The translations under genes and the position numbers were made by a program. A stretch of DNA of 64,000 bases from Brumimicrobium sp041655765 (lineage in GTDB: Bacteria; Bacteroidota; Bacteroidia; Flavobacteriales_D; Crocinitomicaceae): assembly GCA_041655765.1 (NCBI GenBank), contig JBBAEU010000002.1:134380-198379 (forward strand). The letters are read 5' to 3'. A model generated the notes under the pieces. The model was not told where the DNA came from and did not search any database. It was given only the letters and a program-made list of their open reading frames with translations. Positions 1 to 7,371 of the stretch are shown in pieces. Positions within the stretch are counted from its first letter, which is position 1; each line of letters starts with the position of its first letter.

Positions 1-561
1 CAAATCTGTTGTTGAAATGGTACTTCCTGTGGTTTCTCCCCAACTTGTAAAACGAAACACCATATCATCCGGTCCGGCATTACTACTTGATGGATTATCC
101 GACCAAGTAATAGTCATTTCCGTAAAGTCTTCTTGACTTCCTACTTGTCGTAAACCTACATAACTTAAATCTCTGTTGTCAGTAAAGGTTATACCTGTCC
201 TCATCCAAGGACGATATCCATACTCTTGAAATCCATTGCTTGAGGTAACGCCATTTAGATGTAAAAGTGAGAAAGGTCCTTTGTCGGCATCATAGATACT
301 TTTGCTATCCGAAATAGAATTGTTATCTGCACCAATGAGAAAATAACCGTTCCGAGGCTGTGTAAAGCCGTTGATGTTGTATGAGACATTCCCGTTGAGT
401 TTCATACGGTTAATGTCATTCGTTCTAGTAAAAACCCCTTGATTATTTATAGAACCAAAAAATTGCCCTGGGGTAACAATATTTCCATTTCTATCCCATG
501 ACTGAGTTTGTCCATAATTTGAAATAATGAACATAGCTACTATAATAAATATCTTTTTCAT
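1..561 (-). CDS. Secreted protein of unknown function, 3' end outside window
   Basis: This reading frame was translated directly from the minus strand. It opens with ATG at 561, runs 187 codons without a stop and leaves the window at base 1, so only the N-terminal part is visible. The first ~20 residues (MKKIFIIVAMFIISNYGQTQ) form a Sec signal peptide. The following sequence has motifs such as WDRNGN, GFTQPRNGYFLIGAD and MTITWSDNPSSS, typical of Bacteroidota surface proteins, but I recognise no enzyme domain. It lies 12 bp downstream of the type B T9SS cargo gene at 574-1575 on the same strand and may be co-transcribed with it. A T9SS sorting domain would be expected beyond the edge but cannot be seen. 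Confidence 0.75.
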   Translation of the reverse strand, partial: MKKIFIIVAMFIISNYGQTQSWDRNGNIVTPGQFFGSINNQGVFTRTNDINRMKLNGNVSYNINGFTQPRNGYFLIGADNNSISDSKSIYDADKGPFSLLHLNGVTSSNGFQEYGYRPWMRTGITFTDNRDLSYVGLRQVGSQEDFTEMTITWSDNPSSSNAGPDDMVFRFTSWGETTGSTISTTDL

Positions 562-573
562 AATTTAATTTTT

Positions 574-1575
574 TTAGTAAAAAATATGAATAAAGCCTGT
601 TTTCTGATACTTTTTAAATTGAAAATCAGTGTAAATCAGTTTGTAAAAATATACACCTGATGTAATTCTTTTCCCTTTGTTTTGTCCATCCCAGTATGGA
701 ACTTCTTGTGATAAATAACCTACTAAATTACCCCATCGGTTTAAGATTTCCATAGTATACGAAGAAACACCTTCTATTTCAATGAAGAACATATCATTTA
801 CACCATCAAAATTAGGAGTAAAAACATTTGGAATTTTTATTTTAGGTTCGATGTAATTACACATCCTCACTTCCACATCATCAAAATAATAATAAGCCAT
901 TCCTAACCCTAAATTAGAGTATTTATTAAAACTAAAGGTGTCAATTTCAACCGAACGATTAAAATTACCGATTGACAGATATTGTTCGGTTCCATCAGCA
1001 ATAAAACTACCTTCAATCTTCATCCATTTATCTTTATCTTTCAGAAGATTGTTAGAATTATTATATACCTGTGGGTATAGACTAAACATTAATGTTGTAT
1101 CCATTGTACCTGAAGGTAAAAACTTAGTATCCCCAAAATACATTCCAATATTACTAATCGCATACTGTGAACTATCGCTTAAACTAACGTACATTGAAGC
1201 ACAATACTCCTGTCCTTTAACGAGCTTCTTATTTAATTTAACTTGAAACATTTCTCTTGCAGGCCAGCTATTGTATTCATTTGAAAGGTACAATCCTGCA
1301 CCTATATATCCATTACCAGTGCGAGGATATTGAAATCCCAGCCAATTTTGTGGTGTTCCATAAGTAGGTGCAGAAACACATGAATTAAATACATCTGGAG
1401 AATCATATATAATATACCAATCCTTTAAGGCGGTAAACTCTCCTATTTGATACGGACACCAGTATAATTCTTCAAAACTCCCATTCGGCACTAAGTTTTC
1501 GCTTTCAGGGTTAGTTTGAGCAAAAAGTGGCATTGCAAGCAAACAAAAGATAATATAAAAAACAGGTTTATTCAT
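574..1575 (-). CDS. T9SS type B sorting domain-containing secreted protein (paralog 1)
   Basis: A 333-residue exported protein of unknown function. Residues 1-20 are a signal peptide (MNKPVFYIIFCLLAMPLFAQ). A central region of about 220 residues begins with LVPNGSFEE and contains FDDVEV, a jelly-roll or carbohydrate-binding-like arrangement common in Bacteroidota surface proteins. The last ~85 residues form the gliding-motility-associated C-terminal (type B) sorting domain: IPNVFTPNFDGVND, LNRWGN, WDG and SGVYFYKL. The family is exported by the T9SS. It is paralogous to the gene at 2022-2963: signal peptides and C-termini are close, middles are diverged. The nearest consensus promoter, 1826-1857, lies in the duplicated 518-bp sequence and gives a leader of about 240 nt. 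Confidence 0.85.
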   Translation of the reverse strand: MNKPVFYIIFCLLAMPLFAQTNPESENLVPNGSFEELYWCPYQIGEFTALKDWYIIYDSPDVFNSCVSAPTYGTPQNWLGFQYPRTGNGYIGAGLYLSNEYNSWPAREMFQVKLNKKLVKGQEYCASMYVSLSDSSQYAISNIGMYFGDTKFLPSGTMDTTLMFSLYPQVYNNSNNLLKDKDKWMKIEGSFIADGTEQYLSIGNFNRSVEIDTFSFNKYSNLGLGMAYYYFDDVEVRMCNYIEPKIKIPNVFTPNFDGVNDMFFIEIEGVSSYTMEILNRWGNLVGYLSQEVPYWDGQNKGKRITSGVYFYKLIYTDFQFKKYQKTGFIHIFY

Positions 1576-1825
1576 TCAATTAAGAATTATTAATTTAGTT
1601 CTATTATTTACCTCTTTTCGCATTAGAAGAACTAAAAAAACCTAAGGGAGGTCAAACGTGTTTTTGCTTTTTATTTGAAAAAACAAAAACAATGTAGTAT
1701 TCGCTTCTGTCATAATATTTTTCAATTGCAGGTATAGAGACTTTCCTTTTAGTATTTCAAAATAGTTCTATGTTTATTACCCTGAATTTGAATCTCGTAA
1801 ACTATTTAATAAATGTTATTTCTTT

Positions 1826-1857
1826 CAAAGTTAAATCATTTAATTTGAATTGCCAAA
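1826..1857 (-). promoter_or_regulatory. Consensus Bacteroidota promoter in repeat copy 1
   Basis: On the minus strand, TTTG (1857-1854), a 20-nt spacer and TAACTTTG (1833-1826) match the Bacteroidota primary sigma consensus TTTG/TAnnTTTG. Transcription would start near 1819 and read the gene at 574-1575 after a leader of about 240 nt. The identical site occurs in repeat copy 2. Confidence 0.6.
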
Positions 1858-1910
1858 TTTTGTTAAAATCCATAGTTTCAGGTATAGAAAGCCACAACCT
1901 ATAACATGAA

Positions 1911-2006
1911 TTATGGAGTTGCATTCGTTGCTTGGCTTATTCCATTATTAACTACACCAAATATTATCATAATAAATAGTGTGACTTTTGTATTAAAATT
2001 ACTCAT
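1911..2006 (-). CDS. Possible 31-residue peptide with signal-peptide character (copy 1)
   Basis: A short minus-strand frame begins at ATG 2006 and ends with TAA at 1911. It encodes a hydrophobic segment (VTLFIMIIFGVV) followed by GISQA, which resembles a signal peptide with a cleavage site and only a few residues after it. It lies upstream of the consensus promoter of the next gene, inside the duplicated segment, so an identical copy exists at 3302-3397. It is either a remnant of a lost secreted-protein gene or a chance frame. There is no independent evidence of translation. Confidence 0.25.
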   Translation of the reverse strand: MSNFNTKVTLFIMIIFGVVNNGISQATNATP

Positions 2007-2021
2007 GATTGAAAATATTTA

Positions 2022-2963
2022 CTATCTAATCAAATGAATAAAACCTGTTTTTAAAGTTGTAAACTCTTCATTGGTTATTTTGTAAAAGTAAACTCCATCA
2101 CTACAAAGTTGCCTTCGAAATGTCCCATCCCAAAACTCTACACTAGGATTATTAGTTTCAAAAACAACATTACCCCAACGGTTTAAAATCATAAAATTAA
2201 AACCCTTAGGAATTTCACCAATCATCAATCTATCATTCACTCCATCGTCATTTGGTGTGAAGACATTAGGAATAGAATACTCATTTATCTCTTCAACAAA
2301 TACATCATCAATCAGATAATATGGCTCTGAATAGAATGTGCTGTTATTTACCTCTATACAAGATAAATCAGAATTATTAAAGAAAAATCCTATTGTTAAA
2401 TATTTATACTCTTCATTAGGAATAATTGTATCTACTAAATGAATCCATTTAGTAGTATCCTTAATTATATTTGAGAATACGATTTGAGGATTCGAGTTAA
2501 TAACTCCATTGTTGTTCAAAGTGACAGGATATTGACTCAATAAAATCCCTATTTTATTACATGCAATCTTTGAGATTTTAGCGAGAGAAATGGAAAATCC
2601 AATTTTATAGGATGTGTTTTTAGTGAGAGATTTTTTTAACTTAACTTGAATATATTCTCTATACTCTAATAAACCACCGTCATTATGAATTCCAACATAC
2701 CCCCAACCATGAGCGGCCTCAATATACCCCCATGAGTTTTGAGGTACTCCTGCATCTGTATTATTACATACATTCAAATAATTAGGAGAGCCAAGCGTTG
2801 GAGAATACCAATCTTTAACAGTAAAATCATCCATTCCTAAAGGACATTCCTCATACACCTCAAAACTTCCATTCGGCACTAGATTTTCGCTTTCAGAAAC
2901 AGTTTGAGCAAACAACGGCATAGAAAACCAACAAAAGACAATATAAAAAACGGTTTTATTCAA
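2022..2963 (-). CDS. T9SS type B sorting domain-containing secreted protein (paralog 2)
   Basis: A 313-residue exported protein of unknown function. Residues 1-20 are a signal peptide (MNKTVFYIVFCWFSMPLFAQ), nearly identical to that of the gene at 574-1575. The middle (~residues 25-230) starts with LVPNGSFEV and contains YLIDDVFVEE, the same layout as paralog 1 but with diverged sequence. The C-terminal ~80 residues are a type B T9SS sorting domain: IPNVFTPNDDGVND, ILNRWGN, FWDG and DGVYFYK. The final 150 bases lie in repeat copy 1, and its promoter lies in repeat copy 2, so the gene is bracketed by identical DNA. The leader from the promoter at 3217-3248 would be about 250 nt. Confidence 0.85.
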   Translation of the reverse strand: MNKTVFYIVFCWFSMPLFAQTVSESENLVPNGSFEVYEECPLGMDDFTVKDWYSPTLGSPNYLNVCNNTDAGVPQNSWGYIEAAHGWGYVGIHNDGGLLEYREYIQVKLKKSLTKNTSYKIGFSISLAKISKIACNKIGILLSQYPVTLNNNGVINSNPQIVFSNIIKDTTKWIHLVDTIIPNEEYKYLTIGFFFNNSDLSCIEVNNSTFYSEPYYLIDDVFVEEINEYSIPNVFTPNDDGVNDRLMIGEIPKGFNFMILNRWGNVVFETNNPSVEFWDGTFRRQLCSDGVYFYKITNEEFTTLKTGFIHLIR

Positions 2964-3216
2964 ATGAATAAGATTATTGTTTTTTTAGTTCTTTTTATCG
3001 ACCTCTTTTCGCTATGGACAGAACTAAGTATTCCATGGGAGGAAAAACGTGTTTTTGCTTTTTATTTGAAAAAACAAAAACAATGTAGTATTCGCTTCTG
3101 TCATAATATTTTTCAATTGCAGGTATAGAGACTTTCCTTTTAGTATTTCAAAATAGTTCTATGTTTATTACCCTGAATTTGAATCTCGTAAACTATTTAA
3201 TAAATGTTATTTCTTT

Positions 3217-3248
3217 CAAAGTTAAATCATTTAATTTGAATTGCCAAA
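3217..3248 (-). promoter_or_regulatory. Consensus Bacteroidota promoter in repeat copy 2
   Basis: This is the same TTTG - 20 nt - TAACTTTG arrangement as at 1826-1857, shifted by 1391 bp. It would drive the gene at 2022-2963 from a start near 3210. Confidence 0.6.
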
Positions 3249-3301
3249 TTTTGTTAAAATCCATAGTTTCAGGTATAGAAAGCCACAACCTATAACATGA
3301 A

Positions 3302-3397
3302 TTATGGAGTTGCATTCGTTGCTTGGCTTATTCCATTATTAACTACACCAAATATTATCATAATAAATAGTGTGACTTTTGTATTAAAATTACTCAT
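3302..3397 (-). CDS. Possible 31-residue peptide with signal-peptide character (copy 2)
   Basis: Identical to the frame at 1911-2006 because it lies inside the second 518-bp repeat. Identity over such a recent duplication says nothing about selection, so the coding assignment remains weak. Confidence 0.2.
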   Translation of the reverse strand: MSNFNTKVTLFIMIIFGVVNNGISQATNATP

Positions 3398-3412
3398 GAT
3401 TGAAAATATTTA

Positions 3413-3678
3413 CTATCTAATCAAATGAATAAAACCTGTTTTTAAAGTTGTAAACTCTTCATTGGTTATTTTGTAAAAGTAAACTCCATCACTACAAAGT
3501 TGCCTTCGAAATGTCCCATCCCAAAACTCTACACTAGGATTATTAGTTTCAAAAACAACATTCCCCCAACGGTTCAAGATAATAAATCCATATCCTTTGG
3601 GAATTCCTTTAAGTGAAAATAAATCATTTATACCGTCATTATTTGGTGAGAAAACATTTGGTATGTTAAAATTCTATT
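3413..3678 (-). pseudogene. C-terminal remnant of a third type B T9SS cargo paralog
   Basis: Reading the minus strand upward from the stop at 3413 gives the same final residues as the gene at 2022-2963. It then continues through ILNRWGN, a diverged IPKGYGF segment and IPNVFSPNNDGIND, i.e. a complete type B sorting domain of about 83 residues. Immediately upstream an in-frame TAG (near 3676-3678) closes the frame, and no signal peptide or start codon precedes it. The rest of the gene is absent; the DNA up to the lipoprotein gene at 3789 shows no similarity to the paralogs. It is best explained as a truncated copy left by recombination. Confidence 0.75.
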
Positions 3679-3734
3679 TCATTTAACCCCTTTTTAATAA
3701 CTTACACAGTTTATAGGATACTCCCATTAGAAAT

Positions 3735-3776
3735 ATAATTTGGTGTGAAAGCCACATTCATGTCACACCAAATTAT
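3735..3776 (-). terminator. Hairpin downstream of the small lipoprotein gene
   Basis: A perfect 14-bp inverted repeat (ATAATTTGGTGTGA and its complement) encloses a 14-nt loop. It lies 13 bp past the stop of the lipoprotein gene at 3789. A short T run follows the plus-strand side only, so it may be a weak or bidirectional terminator. Confidence 0.5.
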
Positions 3777-3788
3777 TTTATCATTCCT

Positions 3789-4139
3789 TTATCTCCAATA
3801 ATTATTTGCTTCAGCAACTGTCTGAAATTCAATCGCAACGACTTGAGAAGAAAGGATTAATAATTCAGCATCTTCTGAATATTCGCCACGTAGTCTTTTC
3901 TTCACATCTGAATTGCTTTGAATTGTCCCTATGGTTTTTCTCGCCATTTTTATTGCTAATTCTCTTCCTTCTTGAGGGGTCTCAGTAATTAAACTTTCTA
4001 GCCAAACATCAGTATTTGCAGAACTATTTGTTGTAGAAATTATCGAAGCAGAATGAATTTCAGCATTGTTCGACGCACTTTGTTCTGAGCAACTTGTTAT
4101 TAAGCCAACAAGAACAAAAACTAAAAGTATATTTTTCAT
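3789..4139 (-). CDS. Small lipoprotein of unknown function
   Basis: A 116-residue protein. Its first ~17 residues end in the lipobox LITSC, so it is predicted to be lipidated on the cysteine and anchored in the cell envelope. The mature part is rich in Ser, Asn and Glu (SEQSASNNAEIHSAS), then has a soluble region ending in VAEANNYW. No known domain is recognised. It has its own consensus promoter (4193-4223) and a hairpin after its stop, so it appears to be a single-gene unit between the secreted-protein cluster and the M43 protease gene. Confidence 0.7.
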   Translation of the reverse strand: MKNILLVFVLVGLITSCSEQSASNNAEIHSASIISTTNSSANTDVWLESLITETPQEGRELAIKMARKTIGTIQSNSDVKKRLRGEYSEDAELLILSSQVVAIEFQTVAEANNYWR

Positions 4140-4192
4140 AATTGGATATTTTAAAATTAATTAATTGAATAATGAGATAGTCTTATCTCTTT

Positions 4193-4223
4193 CAAATGTA
4201 TGAAAAATATATTATTGATTCAA
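4193..4223 (-). promoter_or_regulatory. Consensus promoter for the lipoprotein gene at 3789-4139
   Basis: Minus strand: TTG (4223-4221), 20-nt spacer, TACATTTG (4200-4193). The predicted start is near 4186, giving a leader of about 47 nt. A small inverted repeat (GAGATA/TATCTC, 4174-4189) lies at the predicted start. Confidence 0.6.
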
Positions 4224-4274
4224 GAAGATGATTAATAAAATACTAAATTGTCTTTTTTTTAAAATTCATTAAAA

Positions 4275-6356
4275 CTATAAAACAACAATTTTTTGGGTTT
4301 TATAAATCAAAGTTTCATTTTTAGGAAGATATCGTATAAAGTATGTCCCAGAAGCAATTTCGGAAATGTTGATTTGAACATTACTTTCTTGGTTTACTTG
4401 CTTTTGCATGATAACTTTTCCTGCAAAGTCAACAATGTTAATTTCTCCGTTCAAAAATTCTGAATCCATTGAGACATTAATAAAATCGCTTGAAGGATTT
4501 GGTGAAATTGTTAGTCTGCTTTGAATTGCTTCGGAATCAACACTTAAAAGTTGAGCATCAAAAAAGTTTATATTATCTATGAAAAGATTGTTTCCGTTGT
4601 TGCTTTCAAATTTCAGTCCTACCATTAAATTATCAACTTTGAAGCTGCTAAGTATAATATCAATTTCATAGTGTTGCCAATCATCTGCACTTGGAAAAAA
4701 TTCGTTATCTGTCACAACAGAATTCATGTTATTTAAACTAATGGTTCTTCTATCCGTCCACGTTTCACCGCAATCATTACTAAATCTAACTCTGATTCTT
4801 TCAACGCCTGTATTGCTTTTTTTAGCATACGCATAATCGAAACTTAATGCTATTTTGCTGTCCATTAACAAAGTATTTATCGGTATAGAATGACGGATTT
4901 CATTATTATTTATACCCGACTGATTAAAATTGTCAACGTAGATAGAAAAATCACTATCTTTTCCATAATTTATTCTTTCAAAGTTAACTGAACCGTGGTT
5001 GGATGGTAAATACCATTTTTCATTAAATGCTGTTTCATCTTCAAAATTTTCTTCCAAAGTTGTGGCTAACGTTGATGAAGGTAATACAGTAATATATTTA
5101 TCTTTGGTAATATTTCCTTGGTTTAGATCGCCATCTTCTACAGTTAAAGAAACTTGATATTTTCCAGCCGTATTGTATGTAACGGTAACGGATGAGTCGC
5201 TAGAACTTACAATGTCACCTCCTTCAAATGTCCAATCCCTGCTAACAATTCCATGATAAGACACGTCTGAAAAAGTAACGGTTTCGCCTTCACAAATGAT
5301 AGGGTCAGTAGATTCAAATTCAGCTACACAAAATGCTGGAGTATTGTTCAATAATCCAGTTTCTATTAAATTTTGTTCTGTCCATAAATTATTTCTTCCT
5401 GCGATGGGAGAATTTAAAGCTGCATGCATCCTGTCTTTTTGTCCAATTGTGAACATCAGGGAACAATATGAATAATCCATATAATTTTGAACATTATCTA
5501 ATGACCCACAGCTTTCGCCACTAAGATTACACGATTGCCAACCGATTGTGTTTGGCGTATCAGCCACTTCATCATCGAAGTCACAATTACTTGCGTTTGC
5601 CACAGGTAAATAATAAAATTCTGGCACATTATTTCCTCCCCAAATGTGGTAAAGGTTCATGTAATGACCCAGTTCGTGCGTTAAAACAGTTCTTTTTGAA
5701 GGCGCAGAAGTTCCAATTGAACCAACGTAACTATGCTGGATTACAATTCCGTCCCAATTAGGGTGGGCTTCGGCAACATCAGGCATTAAACAATGACCCG
5801 CTAAATTTGGTCCAACGTTATTGGTTACCCAAATATTTACATATTTATTTGGTGGCCATTGAATAAGGTCTTTTACCACGTGACCGCCAGTATTTGTAAG
5901 TTCAGAATACATTCTTGTGATTCCATTTGTACAATTCCCATAAGGGTCGATTTGAGCCAATCTAAACTCAATTTTTGTATCAGCAGCTAAATTCTTGAAT
6001 GCTTGAACAATATCCGTTGTATCAGCATTTTTTTTACCAAACTGTAGGTTTACTTGTTTCAATGCATCATATATTTGTTCGTTTGAAATATTTCCTTCTC
6101 CATTATCATGGATAATATGGAAGACGACAGGGATAATGTAATCAGCATTACTTTTTGTTGATATAGATTGATTTACAAAAGATTGTGTAAATGATTTTAA
6201 TTCTTGACGTGCATCTATAATTGTTTGTTGCTTTTCTGGGTAATTCAGAAATAATGCCCTGCTAACCTCATCGGTAGAACACGGAAATTGCTCTGTTTGT
6301 GCAGATGAGATTGAAGTTAAAGAAATCAATGTGAAAAGTAAAAATAAATGCTTCAT
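4275..6356 (-). CDS. M43-family (pappalysin-like) zinc metalloprotease, T9SS cargo
   Basis: A 693-residue secreted protease. Residues 1-20 are a signal peptide, followed by a propeptide-like stretch to ~70. The catalytic domain (~70-330) carries HELGHYMNLYH at 227-237, which supplies the three zinc-binding histidines and the glutamate. IWGG, a cysteine/acid-rich loop CDFDDEVADTPN and the Met-turn NYMDYS (~291-296) follow, all features of cytophagalysin-type M43B peptidases. The usual Gly in HExxHxxGxxH is Asn here. A PKD domain spans ~343-426, a choice-of-anchor-like jelly roll ~430-600, and a type A T9SS sorting domain (LTISPNPSSDF) ~615-693. It probably degrades extracellular protein. It is separated from its neighbours and looks monocistronic. 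Confidence 0.9.
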   Translation of the reverse strand: MKHLFLLFTLISLTSISSAQTEQFPCSTDEVSRALFLNYPEKQQTIIDARQELKSFTQSFVNQSISTKSNADYIIPVVFHIIHDNGEGNISNEQIYDALKQVNLQFGKKNADTTDIVQAFKNLAADTKIEFRLAQIDPYGNCTNGITRMYSELTNTGGHVVKDLIQWPPNKYVNIWVTNNVGPNLAGHCLMPDVAEAHPNWDGIVIQHSYVGSIGTSAPSKRTVLTHELGHYMNLYHIWGGNNVPEFYYLPVANASNCDFDDEVADTPNTIGWQSCNLSGESCGSLDNVQNYMDYSYCSLMFTIGQKDRMHAALNSPIAGRNNLWTEQNLIETGLLNNTPAFCVAEFESTDPIICEGETVTFSDVSYHGIVSRDWTFEGGDIVSSSDSSVTVTYNTAGKYQVSLTVEDGDLNQGNITKDKYITVLPSSTLATTLEENFEDETAFNEKWYLPSNHGSVNFERINYGKDSDFSIYVDNFNQSGINNNEIRHSIPINTLLMDSKIALSFDYAYAKKSNTGVERIRVRFSNDCGETWTDRRTISLNNMNSVVTDNEFFPSADDWQHYEIDIILSSFKVDNLMVGLKFESNNGNNLFIDNINFFDAQLLSVDSEAIQSRLTISPNPSSDFINVSMDSEFLNGEINIVDFAGKVIMQKQVNQESNVQINISEIASGTYFIRYLPKNETLIYKTQKIVVL

Positions 6357-6422
6357 AGTCTAAATAGAATTATAAATGTTTGGGATAAAAATAGTGAAAA
6401 TATGGCAATTTTACTATAAAAT

Positions 6423-6695
6423 TCATTTTTTCCTACTTAGATATTCATTCGCTAGTTGTTCGATTTTGTTAAATTCTTCTTTTGAACACTCAGTGTAAAG
6501 ATTATTGTCCACTTCTAACAGTTCTTGTACACGAAGTTTCTCAAAATACTTGTCGGCATGAACATTTAAGAAAAAAAAGCGTTTACCTATTAGTTGAATT
6601 TCTTCAAATGCTTTAAAAGATGTAACTTTGTAAAAAGCCTTATTGTCAAATCGCTTTCGATATTGAGGAAAATTCATAATATTTAAACTAAACAT
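6423..6695 (-). CDS. Hypothetical small protein
   Basis: A 90-residue cytosolic-looking protein with no signal peptide and no family I recognise. It is rich in Phe, Lys and Glu and contains FYKVTSFKAFEEIQLIGKR and a helical C-terminus. An internal ATG at 6677 (giving MNFPQYRK) is an equally possible start. A TACATTTG -7 motif on the minus strand (6710-6703), with TTG 24 nt upstream, lies just before the gene and within the start of the divergent TPR gene, so transcription would begin very close to the first ATG. That favours the internal start. Confidence 0.5.
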   Translation of the reverse strand: MFSLNIMNFPQYRKRFDNKAFYKVTSFKAFEEIQLIGKRFFFLNVHADKYFEKLRVQELLEVDNNLYTECSKEEFNKIEQLANEYLSRKK

Positions 6696-6705
6696 TGATT
6701 TACAA

Positions 6706-7371
6706 ATGTATGTAAATTCTGAACATAAAAAAGCACAAGAGCTGATGGATGAACAAAAGTTGGAAAAAGCCTTGGTTTTTTTTGATAAAGCATTAAAAAC
6801 AAGTCCAAATCATCCTGATATCTTATCTCATCGTGGTGTTTTACATCTTCATCTGGGAAATAAAGCAAAATGTTTTGAAGACTTGGAGCTTTCATTGAAT
6901 CTCGATAAAGAATATTCATATCGGTATGCTTGTTTGGCTTTTGCAAAGCAACATTTTGGAGATATTGACACAGCAATTTTATTGTATGAAAAAGCTGTGG
7001 AATTAGACCCAGATGATGCGGTGAATCACAATAATTTAGGACTTTTATACGAGAAAAAAGGATACGAATCTAAGGCAAAACAAGATTTTGAAAAGGCAGA
7101 TAAGCTGGCGAAGGTTCAAAAGGATATATTTGAAGATTTAGATAGAAGAAGTATCAATAATTTAGAGAATAAATCAAGTTCAAATCCTTTGCCTAAACCT
7201 GGAACAATGACTTTTCCAACTGGAGAGCCTTTACAACCAAAAAAGTTAGAACCTGATGTTCGTCCAACTTTTATGCAGGTTTCGAAAGACCTTGTTCGAA
7301 ATAAAGATACATTTAAAGAGTTTATTTCATTTATAAAAAATGGTTTTAGATTAAAAAAGAATGACGCGTAA
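6706..7371 (+). CDS. Tetratricopeptide repeat protein
   Basis: A 221-residue protein with about three consecutive TPR units over residues ~5-115. Examples are LEKALVFFDKALKTSPNHPD, DIDTAILLYEKAVELDPDDA and HNNLGLLYEKKGYESKAKQD. TPRs form helical protein-binding scaffolds. The C-terminal half is charged and Pro-rich, without a recognised domain. There is no signal peptide, so it probably acts in the cytosol. It overlaps the start of the endonuclease III gene by 11 bp, so the two are likely co-transcribed, although a functional link is not evident. Confidence 0.8.
   Translation: MYVNSEHKKAQELMDEQKLEKALVFFDKALKTSPNHPDILSHRGVLHLHLGNKAKCFEDLELSLNLDKEYSYRYACLAFAKQHFGDIDTAILLYEKAVELDPDDAVNHNNLGLLYEKKGYESKAKQDFEKADKLAKVQKDIFEDLDRRSINNLENKSSSNPLPKPGTMTFPTGEPLQPKKLEPDVRPTFMQVSKDLVRNKDTFKEFISFIKNGFRLKKNDA

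Larger units (their letters stand above)
1654..2171. repeat. 518-bp perfect direct repeat, copy 1
   Basis: Line-by-line comparison shows bases 1654-2171 identical to 3045-3562 at a constant offset of 1391 bp, with no mismatch or indel seen. The copy covers the last 150 bases of the gene at 2022-2963 (its whole type B C-terminus after the RWGN motif), the complete spacer, and a consensus minus-strand promoter. Weaker similarity continues past both ends, for example a shared CCTCTTTTCG at 1611 and 3002. No transposase, terminal inverted repeat or target duplication is present. The 446-bp gene-free stretch 1576-2021 consists almost entirely of this repeat. Confidence 0.95.
3045..3562. repeat. 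518-bp perfect direct repeat, copy 2
   Basis: Identical to 1654-2171. This copy contains the C-terminus of a decayed third paralog, the spacer, the small signal-peptide-like frame and the promoter for the gene at 2022-2963. Similarity ends at 3563, where the decayed paralog's own diverged sequence begins (the first mismatch is in the run before CCCCAACGG). Together with the pseudogene, this accounts for most of the 825-bp stretch 2964-3788 that lacks an intact gene. Confidence 0.95.

Noticed and set aside
938..1246. Plus-strand 102-codon frame opposite the T9SS gene at 574-1575
   Set aside because: Antisense to a gene with signal peptide and sorting domain; the translation lacks any recognisable motif.
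2904..3128. Plus-strand 74-codon open frame across the promoter/leader of paralog 2
   Set aside because: It runs antisense over the signal-peptide end of a better supported gene and through the repeat, has no recognisable domain, and ends in non-coding repeat sequence.
1654..3562. The direct repeats as an insertion sequence or CRISPR
   Set aside because: There is no transposase, no terminal inverted repeats, only two long copies, and the repeat covers gene ends and spacer. It is a duplication, not a mobile element or array.
4174..4189. GAGATA/TATCTC hairpin at the predicted start of the lipoprotein transcript
   Set aside because: Only six base pairs; it may be a chance palindrome and gives no clear regulator type or riboswitch pattern.
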